Shown here in pieces: positions 42,998 through 55,261 of a stretch of 64,000 nt of DNA. The notes under the pieces are model-generated. The model ran no database searches and was not told the DNA's origin. It saw only the letters and a list, made by a program, of their open reading frames with translations. This stretch comes from Agarophyton chilense (lineage: Eukaryota > Rhodophyta > Florideophyceae > Gracilariales > Gracilariaceae). The DNA is taken from NCBI GenBank assembly GCA_030374765.1, contig JARGXX010000132.1, positions 456,501 to 520,500 of the forward strand. The letters run 5' to 3'. The translations under genes and the position numbers were made by a program. Each line of letters starts with the position of its first letter. Within the stretch, counting starts at the first letter, position 1.

Positions 42998-43229
42998 TTA
43001 ATATTTGTGCTTTCCCAAGGCCGTTCCTGTATCTCAAACGTGCGTGCCCCGGGATGGCGTCCAATGTTGAGAGCGTCTCGGGTCTTTTTGAGGTATCTCC
43101 GAAGGACTGAACTTCTTCCCTGATGCGGGAGCTACGACGAACCGTCGTGCTCCGACGAACAGTCGTGTCGAGAGCCGGTTTGCGAGGCGCTTTAGGATTA
43201 TACGGACCAATGGTTCCCCCTTACTGAAG

Positions 43230-44700
43230 GCTGCTCTCCGAGTGGCTGATTCTGCGCCAATAGCGGGCGATATAATTAGCTGGAATGGTTTGACGCTCTT
43301 GCCAAGTGTCTTCCTCAGGTGTGTAGCTGAACCAACGGACGTGATAGCGCATATTTCCATCTTCTTACAGACCGGCGGAGATGATGCGCTTAATCACATA
43401 CTCCGGTTGGTGTTCATCCTCCGCAAGGAGAGTGTGGTCTGGAGGGGCGAATCCATCGGAGTCGGTTTGAAGAGATGGGTCATAGTAATTGGCGTTGACC
43501 ATCGGGTCCGTGGGGCTATTTGAGTCCGCGGGAACTGCCTTAGGGGGTGTGGAGACTTGTGCATCGACCTGAGGTCGTAGTGCTTCCGTTGGGTTAGGAG
43601 GCTGGGACTTTGGTGGTTCGGAGGAACTGGAAGCTCGTGTCCGCGGTCAATAGACACGGTGTTCTGTAGGCCGTTAATTAGCAACGTGATGGTGTGTTCA
43701 TTGGACTTAAGGGCTTTGTATGGTCTGCGAGAGCGGGGTGACAGCTTCCGCGTAGTTTCCTCGAGTTCGTCACTGTCCTTCAGTGGCTGGTCCAGGTAAA
43801 CCTGATCTTCTTTCCCAAAGGTCGGTGCATTCGAAACGGCTTTCTCGAAATTGATCTTGTTGCGCCGTTGGGCTTCGCTTCGCCTGGATAGGAGTCATTC
43901 TTCGGTTATGTCTTGGGCCATGATAGACTCCTGAAGGTCTATAGCTATCGGCAGTAGGGCTATCGTTAGCGTTAAGGCCAACGGTGTTGTCCCTGTGGAA
44001 GCGTGCACCTGCGTGTTGTAGGCACAAACCAGTGGCTCAAATGAGTCGTCCCAGTCCAATTGGTGCTCCAAAACGTAGTGCGCCAATCGGTCCAGAAGGT
44101 TGCGGTTGAAGCGTTCGGCTTGTCCATTGGTTTGCAGATGGTACGCCGTGGTGGTCACATGTTTGGTTCCTAAGGTAGCACAAACGTGTGAGAAGAATTT
44201 GGATACAAACTGGCTGCCGTTATCCGTAAGGAGGTAGAGCCAACCGTTTCTAATGGGACGACTTTGGCAAAGTTCCAATTATAACCATTGCGACAAATTC
44301 CATCGGACCTGTGGCGGGGAAGTGCTTCAATTTGGCCTGATGGTTGGCGCGAGACCCTCGGATCTGTGTGCACGATGCACAGTTCCGTGCGGGCTACCAT
44401 AGATCCTGCGCCATTAGTGGCCAGTACAAGAACGTCCTTAGGGTTTGGTACATTCGTCGGCCTCTAGGATGACCAGCCAAGCGAGGGAAATTAGCGAGGT
44501 GTAGGAATCGAGCCCTTAGCGAAGATGGTACTACCCGTTGAAGTATACCATCCAGCGGTGAGCGGCGATATAGTAGACCAAATCGGTCATAGTGGAACAG
44601 GAATCCTGGGGTTCCTACCAACTGGGCTGTTTCCTTGCATTATTCGTCTTCGACCTGCCCCTGTAGGAGTTCCTCAAAAGTTATTGGGAGGAGCTCTTTT
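43230..44700 (-). pseudogene. pol: Element C integrase and chromodomain
   Basis: HHCC part: LHLANFPRLAGHPRG with a following Cys-poor decayed end. Core: LLTDNGSQFVSKFF and LQTNGQAERFNRNLLDRL hold the second Asp and the Glu; AYNTQVHASTGTTPLALTL is typical of the region after the core. A linker of about 110 residues follows. Chromodomain on the minus strand at about 43410-43255: EYVIKRIISAGL, a TAA stop, then MRYHVRWFSYTPEEDTWQ and IARYWRR. Frames break several times. Confidence 0.85.
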
Positions 44701-44774
44701 TCCTCCGGGGTTATCTCATTAACCTGAGGTCGTGCCGAAGTGGGTGGTACTATCTCCCAGTCCAATAGGTATAC

Positions 44775-47212
44775 TTAGTTCTTCTTTACATCAGGATCCT
44801 CCGATGGCACCTTACCCATAAGGTAATCTGTTTCCGTGTAGTCCTGAGGTCCATCATCTATAAAGGGGGTGGGAATTAGGTATTGCAATTGGGTGTCATC
44901 AGCTCCGTCGGTAATGATTCGCGACAGGGCATCTGCTGCCTGGTGCTTGATGCCTGGCCTACAGGTTATCTCGTAGTCATACTCTGACAGCCTGAGGCGC
45001 CACCTAGCGAGGCGAATCGATTCATTGGTCATATTGAGTAGACGAGCGGAGTGAATCATGGTTTGATCTAATGGTAAACCTGGTTCCCTTGAGGTACGGA
45101 CCGAGTGTTAATACGGACCATACGATGGCTAGACATTCCTTTTTGGTCGTACTGTAGATTTGCTCCGCGCTGGTGAGTGTTTAGCTCCAGTATCCAATAG
45201 GTCGATAGTTCTTTGGTAACTCCTGTTACTGTAGCAGTTTACAACCAACTTGGTCTTCAGAGGCATCTGTGTCCAGGACGAAAGGCCTATTGGGCTTTTA
45301 GTAAAGCCAATATGGGTGGGTTCAGAAATTTGTCCTTTAGGTTCTGAAATGCCTCTTACTGGTCGTCGGTAAGGGCTTCGAACTTCGAAGGTGGTCCCTT
45401 CTTCAGCATCGCGTTGAGGGGGACCAAGATCTTGGCAAACCCTTGGACGAACCGTCGGTAAACTTTGCAGAAGCCAATGAAAGATCGTAGTTCCGTGTGG
45501 GTCCTAGGAGGCTTAGCCTGGCGAATCGCATTCGTTGTCCGTGTGGCCACCTTTAGCTTTCTTGGGAGGACGACGTGACCGATATATGCCACTGAGGCCT
45601 GGAAGAAAGTGCATTTGCGGAGTTACAGTGTTACTCCAGCGTCCTGTAGGATTCTTTGCACCTTCCTCACGTGGCGGATGTGTTTCTTTACGGTCCGTGA
45701 GAGGATTATAACGTCATCCTAATAGACCACGGCGAATTTCCATTTGACTCTGGACAGTATAATGCCCCATACCCGTTGTAAAGTGGCTGGTGCATTCTTC
45801 AAATCAAAGGACATGCGAGTAAATCTGAACAGCATTTCATGGGTAGTAAAGGTTGTCATCGCTCTCGCATCTTCGGCGAAAGGGATTTGCCAATATCCAG
45901 AGTAAGCTTCCAGTTAGGTAAATAAGACAGCCTCGCCTAAGGAATCAAGACAGTCATCTATACGGGGTATCGGGTATGAGTCCCTCGTGGTTACTGCATT
46001 CAGCTTCCTGTAGTCGACACAGAACCTGACGGAGCCATCTTTCTTCGCCACGAAGAAAAGAAGACTTGCCCATTTGGATTGGTTTGGAGGCGCCGGCTCT
46101 ATGAATTGAGCTTCGCGCATCTTGTCCATCTGGACGGCGACAATTTCCCTACCTTTAAGGCCGGTGCGGTGTGAGTGCTGGAAATGTGGTCTAGCATCAT
46201 CCTGAAGGTCAATGCGGTGTGTAGTGGCTCTGATTGTGCCCAATCTACCTGACCACATGGCCTGGTATTCCCTGAAAAGATTAAGTATCTGGGGCCTATA
46301 AGATTCAACTTCTGCGCCGAGAGCGACCGTCCCCTCCCAAAAGTCTACGTCCTCTTCGGGAGTCAGCGTGGCAAGGTTATCCATTTGGGCCTCCATAATG
46401 GCCACGGGCGCGGGTAGAGTGATACTAACCACTGTACGTTTAGGTAACCGCACGGGTTTATCTCGGAAGTTGCTGATTGTGACCAAAAAGGACCTGTTGG
46501 GGTGGATGTCCATTACTCCATTGGCCATCAAGGTAAGGTGCTTCAGAACCGTTTTCGGGTGGTTCTGAATCGTTACGATACCTGAGGACTGGGAATGGAC
46601 CGATACAGTGATTTGGGTCATCGGTGGTATCGTTATGGCCTTTGACAGGCGATCCTTATTGGACTTTGTGATTTTGGAGACAACCTCTCGTTTGCGGCAA
46701 GCTTCTGGCCCTGGGGAGGAACCAGTTATGGAGATGGAAAGTGCGCGGTAGAAGGTGACTTTCTTCAGGCCTGGATAAATGGCCTTAATGTATCGATCGA
46801 TAAAGGTGGTCCCTAGGATTGCCTCAGCGCCCATGTTAGGACATACTACGAACCACGTGTGGACTTGGAATTGTCCTACCTGGAGTTAAAGTGGTACCAT
46901 CCCTTTAACATCCATTGGTCTACGTGATGCATCGGTAATCCTTGGGGTCTTCCTTGCCTGAACGAAATCTTGCCGCCCCTGTGGGAGCAGCTTAGGATGG
47001 ACCAAGTTGGGACCAGCGCCTGTGGCCAGTACAGCTGTGGTCTCTCGAGAGTTTTTGGAACGAAGTCTTACGGTTACTCGAACTTTATAGTTCTCTTTCC
47101 TAAGGATACAGACGGGGTCGTCACTGTGTTTCAATTGTGGTTCATCCTGAGTCGTCCATTGAAGGCGGTTCGTATTGGGAGGTGAAGAGCTCTTTGGATC
47201 ATGACCGTACAA
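44775..47212 (-). pseudogene. pol: Element C protease, RT and RNase H
   Basis: Protease: AVLATGAGPNLVHPKLLP at about 47050 (DTGA changed to ATGA), with ILGTTFIDRYIKAIYP later. A 306-codon frame 46834-45914 covers the protease tail to RT: PNQSKWASLLFFVAKKDGS, FCVDYRKLNAVTTRDSYPIP, DDCLDSLGEAVLFT. The catalytic motif reads VVY-stop-DDVIIL, followed by CTFFQASVAYIGHVVLP and RSFIGFCKVYRRFV. RNase H end: RWRLRLSEYDYEITCRPG and ALSRIITDG. Stops and shifts throughout; the protease Asp is lost as well. Confidence 0.88.
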
Positions 47213-47299
47213 TTGGTTGAGGAAGTGGCTTCAAGAGGGAGGATTTTCATTGAGTCGTCCCTCTAGGCATTTTCCGTTGGGGTTTCCGTTCCTTTCTGA

Positions 47300-49562
47300 G
47301 GCTAGGATTCTTCCACGGGGTCTTCCGTAGGATCGACAACGGCGTGGACTTGTAAGGCTTTGATCTTAATATCCGGAGGCGTGGCATAGCGTGAGCTTCC
47401 AGGGGTCCCTGTGGTTCGTTGCTGTGCCCTGTTATGCATTCCTTCGGATCTCTGCACCCGGTAATGCTCTTCCCTTAGGGCTAGGATGTTTTTACGTGCG
47501 TCCTCAGGCAGATACCTTGTACAGTCACAAGGTTGGGGCACGGAAAGGCAGAGGAAGCAGGCCCTTGGGAAGCAAACAAAAAAACGTTTTTGCGGGGCGG
47601 AAGGGGAGAATACTTGGGTGGGGGTGGTCCAGTGTTCGCTGTAGTTCCTTGGGAGGTATATGATGGGGGCCTGGACGCAGGAGCACTGAAATTTACCGCG
47701 AGGACATCTCCTGAATCGGCGGAATGGAGTGATGCATCCATGTCTGACTCCATGGACCTAACCAAATCGGCTTGGTTGGGTTTACGAAATGGAGTTGGGT
47801 GTCCTCTGGATATGTCAGCATTTCGCCTGGAAGTCCTGTAGGTTTTGCCATAACCCTCGGCATACGTAACGGACCTCCGGAAGGAGTATGGCGGGTTTTC
47901 CGTCTGGTAATTGCGCACATGTTTTCCATGGGCAGGGAGCAATCCCGTGATGAAGAGACGTTTAAGCCGTCCTTCGGAGAACACGTTTCCACATCGGTAA
48001 GCCCTCTTGCATAGGTCGTCTGCGAAAGCTGATTCGATCATGATGGAGCTCTACCTAAAGGATATTACTTCCTTGTGGGCATCCATTATAACGTCATCCG
48101 TGGCGTAAGTTTTCGAGAGGCAATGAACAACGTGAGGGTATGACTTGAGGAGTTCACGGTCTTGAGCATCCAAGAGGTCAGTTGTGCCAGATATCTTCGA
48201 AACCACTCGGTCACGCGCCTGTCCTGTAAGGAAGAATTGGAAAAGGTACAGAGCGGCGCCCTCGTGAACACCGTTCTGATCGCAGGCCGTACGGAACAAA
48301 CTGAGAAGCCTAAGGACAGCAATGGGATCGGAACCCGAAAACTTGTCCGTAATGGTTAGTTGCATCCATTTTGCCCATTTGGCGATTCTGCGAGCGACCG
48401 AACCAGAATATCGCAGACCTGTCGTCCAGACGGTAATTCCAGTAGTCTAGAACCTTGAGGAAAAGTTCGTTTGTGGTTGTCATTGGTCTGAGGCCAAGAA
48501 CGGCAGCCTCATCCACTTCCGAGTCGGTCGTTTCGGTCGAGGCCGATTCGGAATCACTCGTGTCCGAATGGTCTTTTCTTTTCCTACTTCTCTTGTTCTT
48601 TCTTCTGCGGTTGCCTCTTTTCTTTCCAGCGGAATAGGGACTTAAAGGATCGATCACTCGATCAGATCTCATGGAGCCCTGAGCTCACTGTACCTCATAT
48701 AATCTGTCGGGTGGTACAAGCGGTCTCTCTTCTAGACACGGAGCTTCTCTTCTGCTCCTCGCTTATTCCTTCCTTGGATTTTCCTGATGGGCAATCTGTC
48801 TCTCATCTAGACGCGGTGCTTCTCTTCTGCTCCTAGATTGTCCGATCATTGGGTTTTCCTGATGGTATTCTCGGCGAGGGGCGGATAATGCCGCCATTCC
48901 TGGAGGTTCGGTAGGGGGTTGCAATATGGAGACCAGATGTTCAATTTGTGATGGAGTGATCCCAGGGACCAAATTGCCTGCCTGGCGGGTGACTGCTCCT
49001 TGAACGGTCTGTAGGAGGGAGTCTATGAATAATTCAGACTCCATTACCTTAGGGACGATTCGCGTGATGAGGTAGTCCGTATGGTCAGCGATCGCCGTAG
49101 CGAGTCGCACGTCCATAATGGAATCCAGGTGGGCTGAGCAGAGCTCACGGAGACGGGGCCAGAGAAGGTCGGCAAGCCCTGCGGGCATATTTTCTCTCAT
49201 TCCTTCGGTCTGGTGGGTTTCTCCTTGAGGTAACCCTGGCCTAAAGGTGGCCCTGGTGAGGCGTTCTAGTAAACGCGCTGCCACCGTGATCGGCGAATCC
49301 TTTCAGGTTTATGCAGGGGGGTCAGTACTTCTTGGGGCTGGCTCTTCGTGCTCCTGCGCTCGCTAGCGGTATCAACCTGAGGGTCAGGCGACATCGCCGG
49401 CGTGGTAGTCGCACTTTGTTTTTTCGTAGGAATCCTATGGTCGGGTCGGTTGGGTGTGTTTTTTGCATCCATAAGGGCGGTTGCTTCTGTACTTAAGGTC
49501 CGTTGGGGAATTAAACCAAAGGTTGGAATCCGGATAATTCCTCGTTTCAGTGGTACGTTCAA
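47300..49562 (-). pseudogene. gag: Element C Gag remnants
   Basis: N-terminal part 49562-48763 with PRLRELCSAHLDSIMDVRL and a helical stretch; basic/acidic tract KKRGNRRRKNKRSRKRK followed by a Ser/Thr/Asp/Glu run at about 48650-48520; capsid-like ELFLKVLDYWNYRLDDRS, then FSGSDPIAVLRLLSLFRTAC and EGAALYLFQFFLTGQARDRV. Related blocks in H confirm the reading (GSDLISVLTFLQQFQTAC). Four or more frame breaks. Confidence 0.8.
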
Positions 49563-49577
49563 TTATTCCAAAAATTT

Positions 49578-49593
49578 CTAATTCGGGAGACCA
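49578..49593 (-). promoter_or_regulatory. Primer-binding site of element C
   Basis: Minus strand TGGTCTCCCGAATTAG, 3 bases after the 5' LTR, matching the sites of A and H over the first seven or eight bases. Confidence 0.75.
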
Positions 49594-49596
49594 AAA

Positions 49597-50039
49597 TGTA
49601 ACGCAATGACTGTTGGGTCACCGTACGGGTCTCGACCGGTGGTAGCGTGGTAGAGCGGGTCCTAAGGTTCGAATACTTGACGGCGGCACTACCAAAGTAC
49701 TTGGTGCAATTGGCTGTCGTTTACTGCGTAGTCCTACAGGTTGGAGCTACGGAAACGATGGCTTGAAGACCAAAGGGTGGAACTAATATACCAAAGGTTA
49801 TTTAGTATCGTAACGGTGCCTACCTTACTCTAAGGGAGAAGCGTCACTCGAGCCAAGTAAATAGTACTGGCGAGGCGCTGGGATCTCCCTGGCACTGTAA
49901 TGCTAATCTATTACACTAATTAAAATAAATTAATAATCTACATGAGTCCACCTGCGGTCGAACCGTCCACGTGTCGCCTGAAAGATACCTCAGGGCCCGG
50001 CGGCTTATAGGGCTCAACCGCTATCATCGCTCCTTCACA
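49597..50039 (-). repeat. 5' LTR of element C
   Basis: 443 bp, TGTAACGCAATGACTG to CCTTCACA, followed by TSD TGAGG and then the remainder of element B's LTR. Confidence 0.95.
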
Positions 50040-50194
50040 TGAGGCTTTTCTGTAGTTTCATGCAGCCTAAAGAGGCTGCATCTAAAGTTTCGTGATCCTA
50101 AAGGAGAGATGCCTAAAGTAGCAACTACCTAATGGGGTCTACAGTGTTTGGAGTGTGAATCTAGACTCCGAATGAGACTTGTGTTCTCATTTCA

Positions 50195-50498
50195 CTGTGA
50201 TATGAGAATCATGTAAGTATCTTGGGCCCATTTAAGGTGCAGCCAAATAAAAAAAAGGGTCTATAGATGTGTTTGATACGCGGCTCTATGAGCATTACGT
50301 AGCGCACAAGACAACTCTCCTTCCGACACGGTTTTGGTTGTAAGACCACAGTGGTGATAGGATATACCTACGAAGATGATACCAGCATTGTCAGAAGAGG
50401 ACGTTTAGAGGATCCAAAAATCGATATAATCCGTAAGTAACGGCAAAAATTAAGAATACATAATGGAGAAAAGACGCACAAGAGATCGTACAGACCCA
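50195..50498. other. Spacer between B and F, no supported gene
   Basis: Unique AT-rich sequence right of element B's outer LTR edge. Its last part (50461-50498, GAGAAAAGACGCACA and following) is repeated on the far side of element F at 55531-55567. Confidence 0.5.
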
Positions 50499-50759
50499 AT
50501 AGAAGAAATTAGTCTTGACTTTGACATTTTTTACAAAAAGACCACAACGATGACCTGGCAGACTGCGCCGACTTCCCTTCGTCTAAGAGTCAGCTTAAGT
50601 GTACACAGAACAACTACATAAATTGACTCAAATTGGTGAAGTAGTACTCGAGATATGTTTACGGCCACTCAAACCAGATTCAAACGTATTTGAAATCAGA
50701 GGTGCCTATGTTCTTTGCTTCACCTTGCCTCACATGGGAGGCGCACCTACACTTTTCGA
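50499..50759 (-). repeat. 3' LTR of element F
   Basis: About 261 bp, alignable to 55262-55525 and to the E LTR in reverse. Diverged (perhaps 25%), implying an old copy. Edges estimated from the E LTR and the primer site. Confidence 0.7.
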
Positions 50760-50869
50760 TTCATATTTTTATTCGAGTTCGACTTTCGTTTCGAACACAC
50801 AAATACGTGAAACAGATACATACAGTTCTTAAAAATCGATTCTCTAAAGAACAGCGACTCACTTGATGG

Positions 50870-53750
50870 TTCTTCGTGAAACCTGACTAGATAAATAACT
50901 CGAATTTTTTCTTTCTTTTTTCCAAAATCACTGCTACGTCTTGCTTCTCAGTTTGAAGCGCATCAATTACCACTTCAAGCAGTCAAATCCCGTCCTCATG
51001 TCTGTTTAATATCTCCAGCTTAGATAAATAAAAGACTCGGTGGTTGCACTTCAATGAAGGTGTCAGCTCAATCCTATAGGTCATGGGCCCCATGAACTTT
51101 AATAACTCGAGAAGTTTTAGATATCTAGGCCGGTACTTCGTCGGAAGGTTGGAGAGTTAAAACGTGTCCAAAGCCTCTGCTTTCATCATCACCAAGTAGA
51201 ACTACTTAGATGATAATGCCTCTTGGTTTATGTCTGCGTGATGCTTCTGATCGGCTCTGGCACGGACGACGAAATTCCTAACAACACGCCGGAAGTCCTC
51301 CTCGCACTCAACATAGACCGATGCAACCTGACACCAGATATCGCTTTTTCCAGACTGCTCGTTAAAGAGCTGTGTGGTACATGGACGAGATCAACCTCAA
51401 AAGGTGCAATTGCAGTCGTTTTATGTTTCGAAGAGTAGTACTCGGACTACAGCTGGCTGAAAGCCATAGTACATTTCTGCGGAAGCTCGTGGAGGAAGCT
51501 TCTTCTCATATTGCACAGTGTGCAGATCATGTTTTACGCTTGTCTACCTATCTGAAGATGGTCAGCTGTGGACATGTAAAACCGAACATTTCTCAATTCC
51601 GCTTAGGCCTCTCCAGAATTTAGACTTTAAATTTGACTCTCTATCAAATTTGATGACGGGTGGGACTCCATGCTTGGAAAAAAGTCTTGTAACACAAAAG
51701 ACGCTTCCTCAGCATTGATTTCATCACGTTTTGTGATAAAGATTTATCTCTTCGACAGCCTGTCCATAATTAAGATTAATGTGTTCTTAACCCACTTTCT
51801 CTCAGGAACCTTTGTCGCTTCCTCCCAACAGAGAATAGGGAAATCCAACCACTGCAGCTTTGCATGGGGCTCAACACTGGGTACCTTATTTCTTTGACAG
51901 TCATCACACGAAGTGACGTATTTAAATACCTCTTCGTACGTGCTAGGCCAAGAAACATATCGTGCCATAGTGATGACTATCTTTTTAGTTCCAAGTTGAC
52001 CGCTGTCATGGAGCTCTGCAATGATTTCTCCCGGTAGGTTTCTCTCCTTTGGCACGTACAGCTTTCCCTCGTCGGATTCTGACCATTATAAGAATTATCA
52101 ATCGAACTGGAAGTTCATCGCCTGCCACTTTATCTTGTGGACAACAGGCTCGTCTGAAGTGTCTACTTGAAGAAAATTGATTATCTTTTGCTTCCAATGC
52201 CCTGGGCGTACCCTTCTTGCATGCGCTTTGCAGTGTTTTCGCTCACCAAGTTCATCATTCGCAATGCGAGGAGATGATTGGCACGTCTGGTCAAAGCATC
52301 AGGAATCAAGTTCAGTTCTCCGGGGATATATCGGACGTCAAAGTTATGCTCCTGGATGAGATCCAGCCGCCTTGTTTGACGTCCCGAAAGCCTTCCCTTT
52401 GACTGAAGAGATCCGATGGGTTCTTGATCGGTGTAGAAGATAAACCTCCTACCTCTCAGATACACACCCCAATCTTCTAATTCTATCATAAAGGCAAGCA
52501 ACTCCTGGTCTCCGGTGTCTCAATTCGTCTCTGCATTAAAAATATTCTGAAATAAATACGCTACAGGATGACCATCTCTAACGTTACCCCTACCCCATAC
52601 TTGGAGGCATTCATCAGCACTAAGAAGTTCTCATTGGCTCTTGCAAGCACAAGCACAGGAGCGAATGTTAACGCGGTCTTCAAAGCAGAGACGGGCATTT
52701 TCCTGCTCCTCTTCCCAGTCAAAAATTTCTCTCGCACAAGATCTTTCAATGGTCTAAGGTTTCCCGCAAATCATCTTGATAAAGCGACGATATAAGTAGG
52801 CCAAGTCTATAGAGCTTGGAACATCCTTTCTATTCTGTGGCGTCGGCCACTCAAGAATAACCAGTACTAGGCGACGTTGCAGAGGACGCTATTTTTAGAT
52901 ACACGGTGCCCCAAAAAGTCTACATGGTCGACCCCGATTGAGCACTTGCTGCTCTTCAGGAAGAGTTTGTTCGTGCGCAGTATTTGGAAAGGCGTCTCAA
53001 ATACCACGGGTTCTCTTCGATAGACAAACTGTACACCAGTATTTCTTCCAAGAAAAGCACTAGACACTCTCCATTTAGATCATGAAGGATAGTAGACATA
53101 ATTCTTATGAACGCAGCCGGTGGGTTGGTGAACCCAAAGCACAGTTCTTTCCACTGGAATGCCCCGAACCTGGCCCAAATGGCGGTTTTGGCACAGTCTT
53201 TCTCCTTTACACGCATTGGATGGTACGCCCCCAACCAAGTCTATCTGTGAAAAGATCTGTGCCCCCGCTCCTTGATCTAGAGCTTCATTGATGAGACGTA
53301 AATTCTTTGCGTCTGGTATGGTTATCTTATTTAACGCACGATAGTCTCATATCATTCTAAGAGACAGGTCTTCTTCTTATCAAAGAACACTGGGGCTCCG
53401 AAAGGCGATGAAGATGGTTTTATAAGGTCCTTTTGAAGTGTAAACAGGAATAGCTTCTTCAGTTCCTGAAGCTCTTCAATCGAGAACCTCATAACTTGGC
53501 GAACTGGCGGAGGTTCATCCGACCTCAGCTTTACCTCCAACTCTGCGTCTCGTTGGCGTGATAGCTTGTTGTGTACCTCGTCCAAAAATATGTCACTGAA
53601 TTCATCAAGCCCGTCTTGAAACTGTTTCTTGACCACCGCGCTGCTCGCACTCGGCCGCAGGCGGACCGCATACAGCTCGGACCGTTTCTTCCGGACGAGT
53701 CTTCTCATTTCGCCAAAGAAAATAATTTGAACTGCACAGTATCCGATACC
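50870..53750 (-). pseudogene. pol: Element F Pol: RT, RNase H, integrase
   Basis: RT entry (53708-53352): RLRPSASSAVVKKQFQDG, LRSDEPPPVRQVMRFSIEEL, KPSSSPFGAPVFFDKKK. RT core (53234-52956): MRVKEKDCAKTAIWARFG, then ECLVLFLEEILVYS. RNase H (52749-52181): NENFLVLMNASKYGVG, RRFIFYTDQEPIGSLQ, IPDALTRRANHLLALRMM. Integrase (52055-51223): HHCC piece with VTSCDDCQRNKVP, ILIMDRLSKR, and core remnants. C-terminal part 51220-50870 is barely readable. Frames are broken in many places. Confidence 0.85.
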
Positions 53751-53839
53751 CTGGTAATTTTAGTGTATATGGTCCATCTGAATCGATTCTCGCGTACCAC
53801 CTGAATACAGTTGGTCTTCCAGTCGATAGCCATGTTGAA

Positions 53840-55200
53840 TGTACGAATCAATCATCGACCGACTATGGCTCTCATATCTTGGTCATCATTTGTGTGAGGA
53901 ATGATGAAAAGCGCTTCATATCGTGAAAGCCCTTGAAAGTCAAGGGCACTTTTCACACTACCCATTACCTCGATGATAGACCTATCCCCTAGGTCAAGCT
54001 CAAATGCATCCTCTTTCACTGACATTCCACAAAACTCCGCAGTCTTCCTTGACATGAAAACATGAGAGGCTCCAGAATCGACAAACATGTTGACCGTCTT
54101 GCCGTTCAGCAGTCCCATACATGTCACTGCATTATCACCCCCTTTCTCCAAGAACGATAGTTTGAACGGCAATTTCTTGTTACGGCTCCATTCCGCCTCT
54201 TTGGAGAGCAGCGCCACTAGTTGTTTGGGTCATCAGAAGGCTTTTGGCCAGCTTTTCTCTGACGGAAAGGTTGGCCCGGGTCCCTTCATCCTTTTCGGCC
54301 GCAATCCCTGCAGTGCCTAGTCCTAAAATACAGAGGCTTCTCTCAAGGCTGTGCAGGACCCCGGCTCTCAAGGAAGTAGTCTTTCGGGGGTTTCTTTTTC
54401 TTACCCTTCCAATATCTTGTGCTGTTGGAACCCATTGACCCACGAGAACCCTTGCTTTTCTTCCTATCTGTCTGCTATGCACTATATTTAGACTTGTTTT
54501 CTGCACTACAGTGTTTAGGTGTGGCCATATTGCGAGCGAACTTGAAAACCAATGAAACTACAATGTCCGCACTTGGTTCCGCAAGAAAATGTCTTTTTGA
54601 AGTCCTCCTTGTACGCCGATGGCACACACATGAAGAACTACACATATTCATCTTTCAGAGGCGCGCCAGTAGTTTTATTCAGCCTCATGAATATCTTAAC
54701 ATGTTAATCCATGGAACTCTTCGACTTGATGTCAATGAGCTCGATCTTGGCACTTGTAGTCTCATCCAGGTGTACGAATGCCCTCATAATTGCATGACGG
54801 AGTTCATCTACTGTCTGAGATTTATTGTCCTCGTTCTCGATCCTCTCGACCATGAAGCGGCTGGGTCCATTAAAAAGCACTCGGCCAACGTGAGCATCCT
54901 GCTCTCATCGAAACTAAAGGAAGCGCCTGCCTTCTTGACATTGTAGATGCAACTCTTCACTTTGGAAGAGGTACAACTGTCTCCCTCTCCAGGAAAGAAC
55001 TGTATACCGTGAGGGCGGACAGATGCGGAGCCAGACGCAGAAGAGCTGTGCAGAGTTCGGCGGTCACTATACGCAGCGGCGCTCAACTCTACGATCGTCT
55101 CCTCCTGCTGGTCGAGCTTTTGAAACAACTCGTCCACACGTGCCGCCAGGTCCCTGGGACCTTACTCTGTACCATCTTTAGATGCAGTGTCATCGTTCCT
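53840..55200 (-). pseudogene. gag: Element F Gag and protease
   Basis: Gag N-terminus at 55137-54808 has the coiled coil ELFQKLDQQEETIVELSAAA, nearly the same as E, then FFPGEGDSCTSSKVKSCIYN. Capsid remnants lie at 54800-54420. Protease at 54217-53852: KTVNMFVDSGASHVFMSRKT with the active Asp, then ELDLGDRSIIEV and MRAIVGRRW-type end. Protease frame is open for 121 codons, the best preserved part of F. Confidence 0.85.
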
Positions 55201-55261
55201 TGTTTTCTGCTTTCTCGTGTTGCTCAATTTTCCTTTTCCCACACCCGAAGCGGTGCTACCA

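Larger units (their letters stand above)
40049..50039 (-). mobile_element. Element C: Ty3/gypsy chromovirus with antisense ORF, nested in element B LTR
   Basis: 9991 bp. LTRs 40049-40495 and 49597-50039 start TGTAACGC and end CTTCACA; target duplication TGAGG at 40044-40048 and 50040-50044. Gag-pol on the minus strand, antisense ORF on the plus strand next to the 3' LTR, same plan as element A. Order in RNA sense: gag 49562-47300, protease about 47212-46300, RT, RNase H, integrase to about 43720, linker, chromodomain about 43255-43410, antisense ORF 42916-41022, polypurine tract, LTR. LTR divergence about 8% by eye; RT catalytic YxDD contains a stop. D is a second copy. Confidence 0.93.
35010..50194 (-). 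mobile_element. Element B: degenerate Ty3/gypsy element, 5' LTR split by element C
   Basis: Minus-strand gag-pol remnants at 35561-39810 lie between two diverged LTR copies: 35010-35253, and a split copy at about 39990-40048 plus 50040-50194. The split is exactly element C with its TGAGG duplication, so both pieces were once one LTR. The inner edges of the LTRs are not clear. Its proteins belong to a different Ty3 branch from A/C/E, of the type I know from oomycete genomes (short Cys/His motif, DLRxVNK RT, integrase with HAGEKLALRW tail, no chromodomain seen). It is the most decayed element in the window. Confidence 0.8.
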
